From contig DATLZB010000229.1 in the NCBI GenBank assembly GCA_035574175.1, forward strand, positions 1 through 57,774: DNA of 57,774 bases, in the 5' to 3' direction. Within the stretch, counting starts at the first letter, position 1; each line of letters opens with the position of its first letter. The notes beneath the pieces were generated by a model. It was not told the origin of the DNA. It was given only the letters and a program-made list of their open reading frames with translations, and made no database searches. A program made the translations under genes and the position numbers. The DNA is from DATLZB01 sp035574175 (GTDB lineage Bacteria > Pseudomonadota > Alphaproteobacteria > Rhizobiales > Hyphomicrobiaceae). Below are positions 8,490 through 16,890 of the stretch, in pieces.

Positions 8490-8837
8490 ATGTACCGGTT
8501 TAGCTACGCCGAAATTCTCGACGAGGCACCGAAGCAGGCCAGAGATCGCGAGCGCGAGGCCATCGAACGGTCAATTGAACTGTTGCGGGCAGCGGAAGCC
8601 AAAGGATCGGGTACCCGCGAGGCACTCGATGCGGTGTTGTTCGTCCATCGTCTGTGGGCCGCGCTGGTCGAGGACTTGGCCAAGCCGGAGAACGATTTGC
8701 CGAAGGCGCTGCGCGCCGATCTGATCTCGATCGGTTTGTGGATCATGCGCGAAGCCGAACAGATCCGGCTCGGCAAATCAGAGAACTTCAAGGGTCTCAT
8801 CGAAGTGTCGAGCGAAATCGCCGAGGGGCTCAGGTGA
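8490..8837 (+). CDS. flaF: flagellar biosynthesis regulator FlaF
   Basis: A 115-residue helical cytoplasmic protein. The opening (MYRFSYAEI) and the LFVHRLWAALVEDLAKPEN and LISIGLWIMREAE segments are the FlaF signature of Alphaproteobacteria. In Caulobacter and rhizobia FlaF is needed for flagellin secretion and works together with FlbT to set flagellin synthesis. Its stop overlaps the GTG start of flbT by four bases, fitting the functional pair. It sits between flgL and flbT in the hook operon. Confidence 0.94.
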   Translation: MYRFSYAEILDEAPKQARDREREAIERSIELLRAAEAKGSGTREALDAVLFVHRLWAALVEDLAKPENDLPKALRADLISIGLWIMREAEQIRLGKSENFKGLIEVSSEIAEGLR

Positions 8838-9268
8838 AGAAGAACATCCACATCTCGCTTAAGGGTGGCGAGAGGATCTACATCAATGGCGCGGTGCTGC
8901 GCGTGGACCGAAAGGTGTCGATCGAGTTCCTCAACGATGTTACTTTTTTGCTAGAAAACCACGTAATTCTTGCCGAAGAGGCAAAAACGCCGCTCAAGGC
9001 GCATTACTTCATTGTCCAGACGATGCTCATCGACCCCACTGGCGCGGCCGCGGCACGCGACATGTTCGCAAGGTCGCACGCCCTACTTATGAGCACGTTC
9101 GAAACGTCCGAGATACGAGCCGGACTCGAGATGGCGCGCAGTTTGGTGGAAAGAGACAAGGTGTTCGACGCCCTCAAGGCGATTCGAGCGCTGTTCCCTC
9201 TCGAGAACAGCATACTCGCCAATGCCTCTGACCGCATTCAACAGCCCAAGGTGGCATCATGCAGGTAA
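8834..9268 (+). CDS. flbT: flagellin post-transcriptional repressor FlbT
   Basis: A 144-residue protein beginning KKNIHISLKGGERIYING, the FlbT hallmark, followed by the FLLENHVIL segment. Established role: FlbT binds the 5' leader of flagellin mRNA and promotes its decay when the hook is incomplete (Caulobacter, Brucella), acting with FlaF. The start is GTG at 8834, overlapping the flaF stop as GTGA; the frame extends further upstream but only as antisense-free shadow inside flaF. Its likely targets, the two flagellin leaders at about 29.2 and 30.4 kb, both contain small hairpins near the start codon. It overlaps flgD by ten bases. Confidence 0.94.
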   Translation: MKKNIHISLKGGERIYINGAVLRVDRKVSIEFLNDVTFLLENHVILAEEAKTPLKAHYFIVQTMLIDPTGAAAARDMFARSHALLMSTFETSEIRAGLEMARSLVERDKVFDALKAIRALFPLENSILANASDRIQQPKVASCR

Positions 9269-9654
9269 CCAACGACGTCACGATACATGCTGCGGCAAGG
9301 CAGACGGCAGCACAACCGTCGATCTCGGTCGACTACAATGCGTTTTTGAGGCTGCTCATCGCCCAGATGAAGCACCAGGATCCGACCAATCCGATGGAAT
9401 CTTCCGAGTACGTCGCACAGCTTGCCACGTTCTCGAGCGTGGAACAGGCAGTGCAGACGAACTCCAAGCTTGATGCGCTGCTGACGTCCTTTGCGTTGGC
9501 TCAGGCAGACGGCATCATCGGGCGGACGATTTCGTCCCCCGACGGCAGCGTTGTCGGAGAGGTGGCCTCTGTCCGGATCGTATCGGGCGGAGCAGTGGCG
9601 GTGCTCAGCGATGGGCAGGAGCTAAAGCTCGGCCCGGGGGTCACGATCACCTGA
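9259..9654 (+). CDS. flgD: flagellar hook assembly protein FlgD, short form
   Basis: A 131-residue hook-cap scaffold. The conserved FlgD N-terminal core is present (FLRLLIAQMKHQDPTNPM, then YVAQLATFSSVEQAVQTN). The C-terminal Ig-like and Tudor-like domains of enteric FlgD are almost entirely missing; only a short strand-rich tail remains. Such short FlgD proteins are usual in rhizobia. The gene overlaps flbT by ten bases and ends one base before fliQ. Confidence 0.93.
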   Translation: MQVTNDVTIHAAARQTAAQPSISVDYNAFLRLLIAQMKHQDPTNPMESSEYVAQLATFSSVEQAVQTNSKLDALLTSFALAQADGIIGRTISSPDGSVVGEVASVRIVSGGAVAVLSDGQELKLGPGVTIT

Positions 9655-9655
9655 T

Positions 9656-9922
9656 ATGAACCAGGCCGATGCCCTTGAGATCGTGCAGGCCGCGATCTGG
9701 ACCATCATCCTTGCCTCAAGCCCGGCCGTCGTCGCCGCAATGGCGGTCGGCGTCGTTATCGCGCTGCTTCAGGCGCTGACCCAAGTACAGGAAATCACGC
9801 TGACCTTCATCCCGAAGATCGTGGCAATACTGCTCGTCTCAGCGCTCACGGCCCCCTTCGTCGGGGCCGTGATATTCACTTTCGCCGAGCACGTCTACGG
9901 GCGCATCGAGCACGGCTTCTGA
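9656..9922 (+). CDS. fliQ: flagellar export gate protein FliQ
   Basis: An 88-residue inner-membrane protein with two hydrophobic helices (about 15-40 and 52-77). The ALTQVQEITLTFIPKI motif between them is the FliQ/SpaQ signature. FliQ forms four subunits of the FliPQR export gate. It starts one base after flgD, which implies translational coupling. An 87-base spacer containing a hairpin then separates it from flhA. Confidence 0.95.
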   Translation: MNQADALEIVQAAIWTIILASSPAVVAAMAVGVVIALLQALTQVQEITLTFIPKIVAILLVSALTAPFVGAVIFTFAEHVYGRIEHGF

Positions 9923-9936
9923 GAAGGGAGCGGCCG

Positions 9937-9960
9937 GCGCGAACGGGAGCACCTTCGCGC
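9937..9960 (+). repeat. stem-loop in the fliQ-flhA spacer
   Basis: Perfect seven-base arms GCGCGAA and TTCGCGC with a ten-base loop, no following T-run. It is probably an intra-operon RNA hairpin. It supports starting flhA downstream, at the ATG at 10010, instead of the TTG at 9965 right next to the stem. Confidence 0.4.
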
Positions 9961-10009
9961 AAGGTTGGTGGTTCAGGCTGGCGGCGAAGCATCAGCTGCG
10001 GGGACCGTC

Positions 10010-12097
10010 ATGGCCGCGTCGTTTGCATCCGTGAAACCGCTCGAGCGATCCGGCGCGCAGGACGTTGGGTTCGCGATCGGTATTGTCTTCATCCTGACAG
10101 TACTGTTCCTGCCGCTGCCGGCGACACTGATCGACGTGGGGCTCGCCTTCTCAATCGCCTTCTCGGTGCTCGTCCTGATGGTCGCGCTGTGGATTCAAAA
10201 GCCGCTCGACTTCTCCGCCTTCCCCACCGTGCTGCTGATCGCCACCATGCTGCGGCTGTCGCTCAACATAGCGACGACCCGGCTGATCCTTTCCAATGGA
10301 GCGGAAGGCTACACCGCGGCCGGTCACGTCATTGCTGGTTTCGCCAACTTCGTGATGAGCGGCGACTTTGTGATTGGAACGATCGTGTTCCTGATCCTGA
10401 TCACGGTCAACTTCCTGGTGATCACAAAGGGTGCGACGCGCATTGCGGAGGTTGGAGCACGGTTCACGCTCGATGCCATTCCCGGCAAGCAGATGGCCAT
10501 CGATGCGGACCTCTCTGCAGGCCTCATCGACGAGAAGGAGGCGACGAGACGCCGGCGCGAGCTCGAGGAGGAAAGCGCGTTCTTCGGCGCCATGGACGGC
10601 GCCTCGAAGTTCGTCCGGGGCGACGCCATCGCCGGGCTCATCATCACGGCCGTCAACGTGTTCGGCGGTATCGTGATCGGGGTGGTTCGGCACGATATGT
10701 CGCTTGGTGCTGCTGCCGACGTGTACGTCAAGCTCTCGGTGGGCGACGGTCTCGTCACCCAGATCCCGGCGCTCATTGTGTCGCTGGCGGCCGGACTCCT
10801 GGTCTCGAAGGGCGGCACGCGCGGTTCGGCCGAGAAAGCGGTGTTCCAGCAGCTCGGCAACTATCCGCGCGCGCTCGTGGTGGCGGCACTCGTCATGTTC
10901 GTGTTGGCGCTGGCGCCGGGACTCCCCTTCCTGCCGTTCGCTCTCCTGGCCGGTACAATGGGTTTCATCGCCTATGCCATCCCCCGGCGCCAGGCGGAGG
11001 CCAGGGCGCTCGAGGAGGCGAAGGCGCGTGAGGCAAAGCAGGCCGCCGAGGAAGAGGTGCGCCAGTCGGTGCGCGAGTCGCTCAGAACGGCCGAGATCGA
11101 ACTGTGTCTCGGCAAGCAGCTCTCGAGCGCGATGCTGCCGGCGCATGGGGAACTGGCGCAGCGCGTCGCCAAGATGCGCCGCAAGTTTGCCAAGCAGTAC
11201 GGATTCGTGGTGCCCGAGATCAAGCTCAGCGACGACCTCGCTATCCCGCCGAAGTGCTACCAAATCAAGATCCATGGAACGGTGGTGGCGAGCGAGGAGC
11301 TGCGCATTGGCGATGCACTCGTGATCGTCGGCGACGGTCCGCGGCCGGACGTGCCCGGGGATGAGGCGCGGGAGCCCGCGTTCGGCATGAAGGCCATGTG
11401 GATACCCGAGTCCTTCCTGAACAACGTCAAGCGCGAGGGCTTCACGGCGGTCGACAACATGTCGGTGCTGCTCACCCACCTCGGCGAGGTGATCCGAAAC
11501 AACCTGGCGCAGCTTCTTTCCTATAAGGACATGCGCGGCCTGTTCGATAGATTGGAGCCCGAGTATCGTCGGTTGATTGATGAGATCACTCCAGCGCACA
11601 TTTCCTATTCGGGTCTGCAAGCCGTCCTCAAGCTACTGCTGGCCGAGCGCATCTCGATCCGCAATCTGCACCTGATCCTAGAGGCGATCGCCGAGATCGC
11701 GCCGCACGCGCGCCGAGCCGAGCAGATCGTCGAGCACGTGCGGATGCGGCTTGCTCAGCAAATCTGCGGGGATCTGTCCGACAACGGCGTGCTCAAAGTA
11801 TTGCGTCTCGGCAACCGCTGGGACCTGGCGTTCCACCAGAGCCTCAAACGGGATGCCAAGGGCGATGTGGTGGAGTTCGACATCGATCCGCGTCTGATCG
11901 AGCAGTTCGGAGCAGAGGCGACCAAGACGATCCGCAGCCTCATGGATCAGGGTCACAACTTCGTGCTGGTGGCGGCGGCCGATGCACGGCCCTATGTGCG
12001 TATGGTCACGGAGCGGCTGTTTGCGACGCTGCCAGTTCTCTCCCACGTGGAGGTTGCCCGTGGGGTTCAGATCAAATCGCTCGGGACGATCTCTTGA
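10010..12097 (+). CDS. flhA: flagellar export protein FlhA
   Basis: A 695-residue export-gate protein. Several transmembrane helices fill the N-terminal 330 residues. The cytoplasmic FHIPEP-type loop contains RGDAIAGLIITAVNVFGG, and earlier lies the conserved FPTVLLIATMLRLSLNIATTR family motif region. The C-terminal cytoplasmic domain, which forms the nonameric ring for chaperone-substrate docking, ends with VEVARGVQIKSLGTIS. I prefer the ATG at 10010 because it gives the usual family length; TTG 9965 and GTG 9968 are in-frame alternatives. The stop overlaps the TTG start of fliR. Confidence 0.96.
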   Translation: MAASFASVKPLERSGAQDVGFAIGIVFILTVLFLPLPATLIDVGLAFSIAFSVLVLMVALWIQKPLDFSAFPTVLLIATMLRLSLNIATTRLILSNGAEGYTAAGHVIAGFANFVMSGDFVIGTIVFLILITVNFLVITKGATRIAEVGARFTLDAIPGKQMAIDADLSAGLIDEKEATRRRRELEEESAFFGAMDGASKFVRGDAIAGLIITAVNVFGGIVIGVVRHDMSLGAAADVYVKLSVGDGLVTQIPALIVSLAAGLLVSKGGTRGSAEKAVFQQLGNYPRALVVAALVMFVLALAPGLPFLPFALLAGTMGFIAYAIPRRQAEARALEEAKAREAKQAAEEEVRQSVRESLRTAEIELCLGKQLSSAMLPAHGELAQRVAKMRRKFAKQYGFVVPEIKLSDDLAIPPKCYQIKIHGTVVASEELRIGDALVIVGDGPRPDVPGDEAREPAFGMKAMWIPESFLNNVKREGFTAVDNMSVLLTHLGEVIRNNLAQLLSYKDMRGLFDRLEPEYRRLIDEITPAHISYSGLQAVLKLLLAERISIRNLHLILEAIAEIAPHARRAEQIVEHVRMRLAQQICGDLSDNGVLKVLRLGNRWDLAFHQSLKRDAKGDVVEFDIDPRLIEQFGAEATKTIRSLMDQGHNFVLVAAADARPYVRMVTERLFATLPVLSHVEVARGVQIKSLGTIS

Positions 12098-12849
12098 CGT
12101 TTCTGAACTCGGAAACGGTGCTTCTGGTTTTCCTGGTTTTCTGCAGGATCGGCGGTTGTCTCATGCTGATGCCGGGTTTCTCCAGCACACGGGTGCCAAT
12201 TCAAGTCAGGCTGTTCCTGGCTGTTGCGATCACTCTGGCAATGACTCCCCTCGTCCTGCCCAAGCTGCTGCTCGCGCTGCCGGAGATATCGCCGGGGCGG
12301 GCTCTGCAACTCATCTTTTCGGAGATGCTGATCGGCGGCCTGCTCGGGCTGATCGGACGGCTGTTCTTCTTGTCGTTGCAGTTCATGGCGGTGGCGGCCG
12401 CCTCGTTCGCAGGCTTTGGCAACCTGCCCGGCATGCCCATAGAGGATGCGGAACCTTCACCGCCGTTCGCAGCGCTCATCACGGTCACCGCAACGGTGCT
12501 CATTTTCCTTACCGACCAGCACTGGGAAGTGTTTCGAGCGCTGCTCGCCTCTTACAGCGCCCTTCCGGTAACCATGCCTTTCGGCGCCAGGTTCGGCTTG
12601 GAACAGATCAGCGGCGCACTGTCGGGGGCCTTCCTGCTGGCACTCCAGATCAGCGCTCCGTTCGTGGTCTATTCGCTGATCGTCAATTTCATGTTCGGTA
12701 TTGCCAACAAGCTCACGCCGCAGATCGCCGTTTATTTCATCTCACTTCCGTTCGTGGTCGCCGGGGGTCTCTTCGTGCTCTATTTCACCATAAGCGAATT
12801 TCTGCGCCTGTTTATGACAGGTTTCGCGAGCTGGCTTGCGGGAGCCTGA
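12094..12849 (+). CDS. fliR: flagellar export gate protein FliR
   Basis: A 251-residue inner-membrane protein with about six hydrophobic helices. The FCRIGGCLMLMPGFSSTRVP opening and the LALQISAPFVVYSLIVNFMFG segment are typical of FliR/SpaR. It joins FliP and FliQ to form the helical export gate. Translation begins at TTG inside the flhA stop (TTGA), so it depends on flhA translation. Confidence 0.94.
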   Translation: MTFLNSETVLLVFLVFCRIGGCLMLMPGFSSTRVPIQVRLFLAVAITLAMTPLVLPKLLLALPEISPGRALQLIFSEMLIGGLLGLIGRLFFLSLQFMAVAAASFAGFGNLPGMPIEDAEPSPPFAALITVTATVLIFLTDQHWEVFRALLASYSALPVTMPFGARFGLEQISGALSGAFLLALQISAPFVVYSLIVNFMFGIANKLTPQIAVYFISLPFVVAGGLFVLYFTISEFLRLFMTGFASWLAGA

Positions 12850-12856
12850 TAACCCC

Positions 12857-13255
12857 ATGAGCGAACGGAGCCGCAGAGCGGAACGCATCGTGGCCGTACA
12901 GCGGCAAATGCACCGCGTGGAGACGTGGAAGCTTGCACAACTGCAGCAAAGGCTCGCTGAGATCGAAGCGTCCAAGGTCGGGCTGATCGGTGCGCTCAAC
13001 AGTGACGAGGCGCTGCACGGCCTCTTCATCGATGCGATGGCTAAGCGTCTCCGCTTCGTGTCGGAGGAAGCGGCCCGCATCGCCAGCGAGCGCGATCTGC
13101 AGTCGCGAAAGGTGGTCGAGCGGCTGCGCCACGTGAGGCTCGCGGAGCGGCTCAGTTCCATAGTCGAGACGCAGGAGCAGCGGGCGGAGATGGGCAAGGA
13201 GTTGGCGGAAACGATCGAGCACTTCCTCAACCGATCCTGCGCAAGGCTCCCGTAA
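12857..13255 (+). CDS. fliJ: FliJ-like flagellar export protein
   Basis: A 132-residue, charged, all-helical protein predicted to form an antiparallel coiled coil (repeated R/E/L heptads from about 5 to 125). No strong sequence motif exists in this family; the assignment rests on the coiled-coil character, size and position straight after fliR in a flagellar operon. FliJ links the FliI ATPase ring to FlhA and helps convert proton motive force into export. The ATG at 12857 is seven bases after the fliR stop; a TTG at 12836 lies inside fliR. Confidence 0.68.
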   Translation: MSERSRRAERIVAVQRQMHRVETWKLAQLQQRLAEIEASKVGLIGALNSDEALHGLFIDAMAKRLRFVSEEAARIASERDLQSRKVVERLRHVRLAERLSSIVETQEQRAEMGKELAETIEHFLNRSCARLP

Positions 13256-13270
13256 GTTTGTCGCGGCAGG

Positions 13271-13831
13271 TTGCGCGAAGAACCCACAGATTCGCGGACG
13301 GCGACGTTGGCCATCAATCCTCCAGGCGACATCATACTCGGCGTGGCTCGCGCCGCCGATCCCTTAAAGTATCAGGCGGCCAAGGAGCGCCTCACGCGGA
13401 TTGGGGGTGAGGCTGCGACCCAGGCTGATCCGAGAGTGCGTCTGCCGACTGCCGAGACCAGCAATTACTCGCCACCGGCGCGGGCAACGCAAGTGCTTCA
13501 GGGGGCATCGCCGGCTGCGGCCGGCCGGGCTCCAAGACCATTGCCCGGAGCGGCCGATGCGCTCAGCCAGTTCGAGGCGTTCGTGCTGCAAACGTTCGTG
13601 CAGGCGATGCTGCCCAAGCATGCCGACGGCGTGTTCGGACGTGGCCTTGCCGGCGAAGTGTGGAAGTCGATGATGGCCGAGGTGCTTGCCAAGGAGCTTG
13701 CCGAAAGCGGACGAGCGGGCATCGCCAAGCAGATTGCAGGGCGGACGAGCGTGCCGTCTCCCGTCGACCCCGCGTCGGCGCTGCACAACACGCTCGCCTA
13801 TCTTGCCATCGCGCCCACCGATCGGAGCTGA
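13271..13831 (+). CDS. flgJ: rod-binding protein, FlgJ N-terminal type without muramidase
   Basis: A protein of up to 186 residues. The C-terminal half (about 97-155) carries the rod-binding domain: FEAFVLQTFVQAMLPK, then GLAGEVWKSMMAEVLAKELA. This is the FlgJ N-terminal scaffold domain that caps the growing rod. The peptidoglycan-cleaving domain of enteric FlgJ is absent; a separate SLT transglycosylase at 37.7 kb probably supplies that activity. The N-terminal 90 residues are low-complexity. Start is uncertain: TTG 13271 is the longest option, and TTG codons downstream are possible. Confidence 0.82.
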   Translation: MREEPTDSRTATLAINPPGDIILGVARAADPLKYQAAKERLTRIGGEAATQADPRVRLPTAETSNYSPPARATQVLQGASPAAAGRAPRPLPGAADALSQFEAFVLQTFVQAMLPKHADGVFGRGLAGEVWKSMMAEVLAKELAESGRAGIAKQIAGRTSVPSPVDPASALHNTLAYLAIAPTDRS

Positions 13832-13835
13832 TGCT

Positions 13836-14315
13836 ATGTCGAATGCTTCTGCTGCTGCACTTCCGGCTGACTTTCAGGGCTATGGAACCGGGGGGCCGGC
13901 CTTCACAAACGGGGCGTGGTCGCAAGCCGGCGGACGGACCGTCGAGGAGGGGCAGGCGGCCACCAGCGGCCATCTCGAGAAAGTCATCGAACGGCTGGAG
14001 GCGGTGGTCGAGTCGGAGACAGCGGCACTTCGCGACCGCGTCAAGGCCGACTTCAACGACTTCAATCACCGCAAGAGCCTCGGCCTTCTAGAGCTCAGCC
14101 GAGCAATGCGGCACCAGAACACGGCCATGCTCGGGGATGCGGTGCGCAAACGCCTGGAGCGACTGAGGGTCAGTCTCGAAACCAACCGGGCGATGCTCAA
14201 GCTGCATCTCGAGGCGGTGCGGGAAATCGCCGCAATTGTCTCCGAGGCAATTCAGAACGCCGAGTCCGACGGTACGTACGCGCCGGTGGTTAAGAACGGT
14301 CAGAACAGGCCATGA
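13836..14315 (+). CDS. FlgN-like export chaperone candidate
   Basis: A 159-residue protein with a loose N-terminus (1-45) followed by long amphipathic helices from about 45 to 150 (VIERLEAVVESETAALR, then LETNRAMLKLHLEAVREIAAI). Similar proteins follow flgJ in rhizobial flagellar loci and are annotated as FlgN-like chaperones for FlgK and FlgL. The helical-hairpin architecture and the place in an operon that also encodes FlgK and FlgL support this, but the family is poorly conserved. It starts four bases after flgJ and overlaps the next gene by four. Confidence 0.65.
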   Translation: MSNASAAALPADFQGYGTGGPAFTNGAWSQAGGRTVEEGQAATSGHLEKVIERLEAVVESETAALRDRVKADFNDFNHRKSLGLLELSRAMRHQNTAMLGDAVRKRLERLRVSLETNRAMLKLHLEAVREIAAIVSEAIQNAESDGTYAPVVKNGQNRP

Positions 14316-14797
14316 TCAAGCTCATTCTGGTTGGGGTGTGGGCGTGCGCGGTGACGCTGGGTTCGAGCTATGCGGTCGCGCTGTTCTCCGCCTCAGGCAC
14401 CGGGCACGACAGTCACAGCACCGACAAGGGGCATGGGCCCAAATCCGAAAAGAGCGTGGAGCACCTACGGCCGAGGATGATCAGCGTGCCGGTCATTGCC
14501 GAGGGGGCCGTGCGGGGATACGTGGTCGCCCAGTTCGTGCTCAGTGTCGACGCCAAGGAACTGAGGCAGCTTGGGATGCCACCAGAGCCATTGTTCCTTG
14601 ACGAAGCGTTCAAGGCGATTTACGCCGACGAAGCGATCGATTTTCGTCGCTTCCGCAAGCAAGACCTGGCAGCGCTTGGCAAGCGCATACAGGCCGGTGC
14701 GAACAAGCGCTTTGGTGCCAACCTGATCCAGGACGTCCTCATTCAGGAGCTCAATTACGTACCCAAAGACGAAGCGCGGGGCCGGATCGTACAGTAG
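14312..14797 (+). CDS. membrane-anchored FliL-like protein, function unknown
   Basis: A 161-residue protein with one N-terminal hydrophobic segment (about 3-26) that could be a signal anchor, then a His/Ser/Lys-rich linker. The folded part runs from about 55, with strands (MISVPVIAEGAVRGYVVAQFVL) and a C-terminal helix and strand (AALGKRIQAGANKRFG, then QDVLIQELNYV). This layout resembles the periplasmic domain of FliL, whose C-terminus ends in a helix followed by a strand. A bona fide fliL lies at 27.9 kb, so this would be a second member. ATGA overlap with the FlgN-like gene places it as the last gene of the hook operon. Confidence 0.6.
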   Translation: MIKLILVGVWACAVTLGSSYAVALFSASGTGHDSHSTDKGHGPKSEKSVEHLRPRMISVPVIAEGAVRGYVVAQFVLSVDAKELRQLGMPPEPLFLDEAFKAIYADEAIDFRRFRKQDLAALGKRIQAGANKRFGANLIQDVLIQELNYVPKDEARGRIVQ

Positions 14798-14806
14798 GAT
14801 GCGGTT

Positions 14807-16162
14807 TCACGTGGAGAGCGCCTGCGCCACGTCTTGGTATGCGTCCTGGCTCGGTGGCGAATCCGGGCTCTGTTTCAGGATCTCGTAGATCTTCGGCACC
14901 ATCTCGATCGCCTTGTCGAGAGCGGGGTCTGTGCCGTTGCGGTAACCGCCCATCAGGCGTAGGTCCCGCGTGTCTTCGAATTGAGCGATCATGGCCTTGA
15001 GCCTGATCACCAGCCTGCGCTGCTCAGCAGTCCAGACTTGGTCGGCAAGGCGCGAAACCGAGGTCAGAAGGTTGATGGCAGGGTAGCGGCCCTGGTCGGC
15101 AATGGCACGATCGAGCACGAGGTGGCCGTCGAGCGTGCCACGAATGCAGTCGGCAACCGGGTCATTGTGGTCGTCGCCATCGACCAGAACCGAATAGATG
15201 CCGGTGATCGATCCGGCGCCTTCCTCGCCCGGACCGGCCCGCTCCAGCAGCTTCGGTAGGTCGCTGAAAACGCTGGGCGCATAGCCACGTGCGACAGGAG
15301 GCTCGCCGGCGGCTAGGGCAACGTCGCGCGCTGCGTGCGCAAAGCGGGTCACGGAATCGAAGATGAGCAGGACGTTTTCCCCAAGGTCGCGGAAACTCTC
15401 GGCGATGCACATGGCGGTTTTGGGGGCAAGCCTCCGCATCATGGGGCTCTCATCACCGGTCGCGACCACAGCCACGGAGCGGCTGCGATCCTGGCGCAGC
15501 GCATCCTCAAGGAACTCACGGACCTCGCGTCCACGTTCGCCCACGAGGGCCAGGACGACGGAGTCAAAGCCGCGCGCGCGCGCCAGCATGGCAAGCAGCG
15601 TCGACTTGCCGATGCCGGAGCCAGCGAAGATGCCCAGGCGCTGGCCGGCGCAGAGGGGGGTGAAGAGGTCGATCGCCCGGATGCCGGTCGGCAAGCGGGT
15701 TCGCACGCGCTGGCGGCGCATCGGCGGCGGCGGCTCGCGGTCCGCGGGAATGGCGGCATTGCCCTGGCGCAGCGGACCCCCGTCGTCGATCGGTTGGCCC
15801 AGGGCGTTGATGATGCGGCCTTTCCAGGAAGGATGCGGCGCTACCGAGAGAAAACCCCGGCGCCAAGCCGTGGTCGAAAGGCCGGCATTGGTGGTGGCCT
15901 CGAACAGCTTGACGGTGGCACCGTGCTCATCGATGCGCACGACTTCGCCAAGTTGCTGGCGTCCGCCAGCAGCGAGGTCGACGCACTCGCCGAGCTTCAG
16001 GAACTGCGAGAGACCCGAGACGCGGCAGTAAGCCGGCGTCACCTCGGTAACGAGGCCCCCGATGCGAACCTTGGACAGGCCGGGCTCGGCCGTGGCGAAG
16101 ATCCGCTCCAAAGCCTGGAGCGCATGCGCCGGACCCTCCAGGGGTCGTTCAGAAGCGTTCAT
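14807..16162 (-). CDS. fliI: flagellum-specific ATPase FliI
   Basis: A 451-residue ATPase of the F1-beta family that powers and orders flagellar protein export. The Walker A motif is GSGIGKST at 181-188, Walker B is NVLLIFDSVTRFAH, and VGERGREVREFLED is the family's loop. An N-terminal beta-barrel (30-110) and a C-terminal helical domain complete it. Its start overlaps the flgF stop by four bases on the minus strand. It converges on the hook operon with nine bases between stops. The stator FliH is encoded at 33.2 kb and FliJ at 12.9 kb. Confidence 0.96.
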   Translation of the reverse strand: MNASERPLEGPAHALQALERIFATAEPGLSKVRIGGLVTEVTPAYCRVSGLSQFLKLGECVDLAAGGRQQLGEVVRIDEHGATVKLFEATTNAGLSTTAWRRGFLSVAPHPSWKGRIINALGQPIDDGGPLRQGNAAIPADREPPPPMRRQRVRTRLPTGIRAIDLFTPLCAGQRLGIFAGSGIGKSTLLAMLARARGFDSVVLALVGERGREVREFLEDALRQDRSRSVAVVATGDESPMMRRLAPKTAMCIAESFRDLGENVLLIFDSVTRFAHAARDVALAAGEPPVARGYAPSVFSDLPKLLERAGPGEEGAGSITGIYSVLVDGDDHNDPVADCIRGTLDGHLVLDRAIADQGRYPAINLLTSVSRLADQVWTAEQRRLVIRLKAMIAQFEDTRDLRLMGGYRNGTDPALDKAIEMVPKIYEILKQSPDSPPSQDAYQDVAQALST

Positions 16163-16887
16163 CGGCTTGGCGAACCGAGCGTGGTGATTGCCTCCTGCAG
16201 GGAGGCTTCCGAATCAGTGATGGCGGCGGTGACCGCCTCGAAGGCACGCGTTACCGCGATAAGGCGGGCGATCTCCATAACGGGATTGACGTTGGATCGC
16301 TCGATGTAGCCTTGCGCCACGCCCACCCGGGCGAAATCCAAGGCGGGTGTGGCCGGCACATCGGGTATCACGCCCGAGTTCTCAAATCGCGACAGGTTCG
16401 CTTTCTCGTCGATCGTGAACAGGCCGAGAGCGCCGACCTGATTGTTGTTCTGGGTGATCATGCCGTCGCGTGCGATGCGCGGCGGGCCGGCATTGGGATC
16501 GAGCAGAATGGGAGCGCCACCGACGTCAAGCACCGGATAACCGTTGAGCGTCTGCAATTCACCCGTTTGAGCCATCTGGAAGCGGCCGTCGCGGGTGTAG
16601 ACGGTGCCGGCGGGCGTGCCGATGGCAAGCCAGGCGTCGCCTTCCACGGCCACGTCGAACAGATTATCGGTCTTCACGATCTCGCCCGACCGGCGCGATA
16701 GGTAGGGTGTGCCAGGAGAGGCATAGCTCACAGGATCGAGGGACAGCTCCGAGAGCAGGGTCTCGAACTTCACCTCCTCGGCGCGAAAGCCGGCGGTCGA
16801 GGCATTGGCGACGTTGTTGGCAATGGTCTCCAACCGCTTCTGCAGGGCCATCTGCGCAGACAGGGAGACGTAGAGGTTGGATTGCAT
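16159..16887 (-). CDS. flgF: flagellar proximal rod protein FlgF
   Basis: A 242-residue rod subunit. The N-terminal rod motif (LETIANNVANASTAGFR) and C-terminal rod helix (VMEIARLIAVTRAFEAVTAAI) are clear. The internal GDAWLAIGTPAGTVYTRDGR segment is the FlgE/F/G domain. FlgF polymerises with FlgB, FlgC and FlgG into the periplasmic drive shaft. It is encoded between the DUF1217 gene (three bases upstream) and fliI, away from the other rod genes at 22.8-24.8 kb. Confidence 0.95.
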   Translation of the reverse strand: MQSNLYVSLSAQMALQKRLETIANNVANASTAGFRAEEVKFETLLSELSLDPVSYASPGTPYLSRRSGEIVKTDNLFDVAVEGDAWLAIGTPAGTVYTRDGRFQMAQTGELQTLNGYPVLDVGGAPILLDPNAGPPRIARDGMITQNNNQVGALGLFTIDEKANLSRFENSGVIPDVPATPALDFARVGVAQGYIERSNVNPVMEIARLIAVTRAFEAVTAAITDSEASLQEAITTLGSPSR

Positions 16888-16890
16888 GCG

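Noticed and set aside
10151..11620. 489-codon open frame on the minus strand
   Set aside because: It is antisense to flhA and has biased His/Arg/Glu composition typical of GC-rich shadows.
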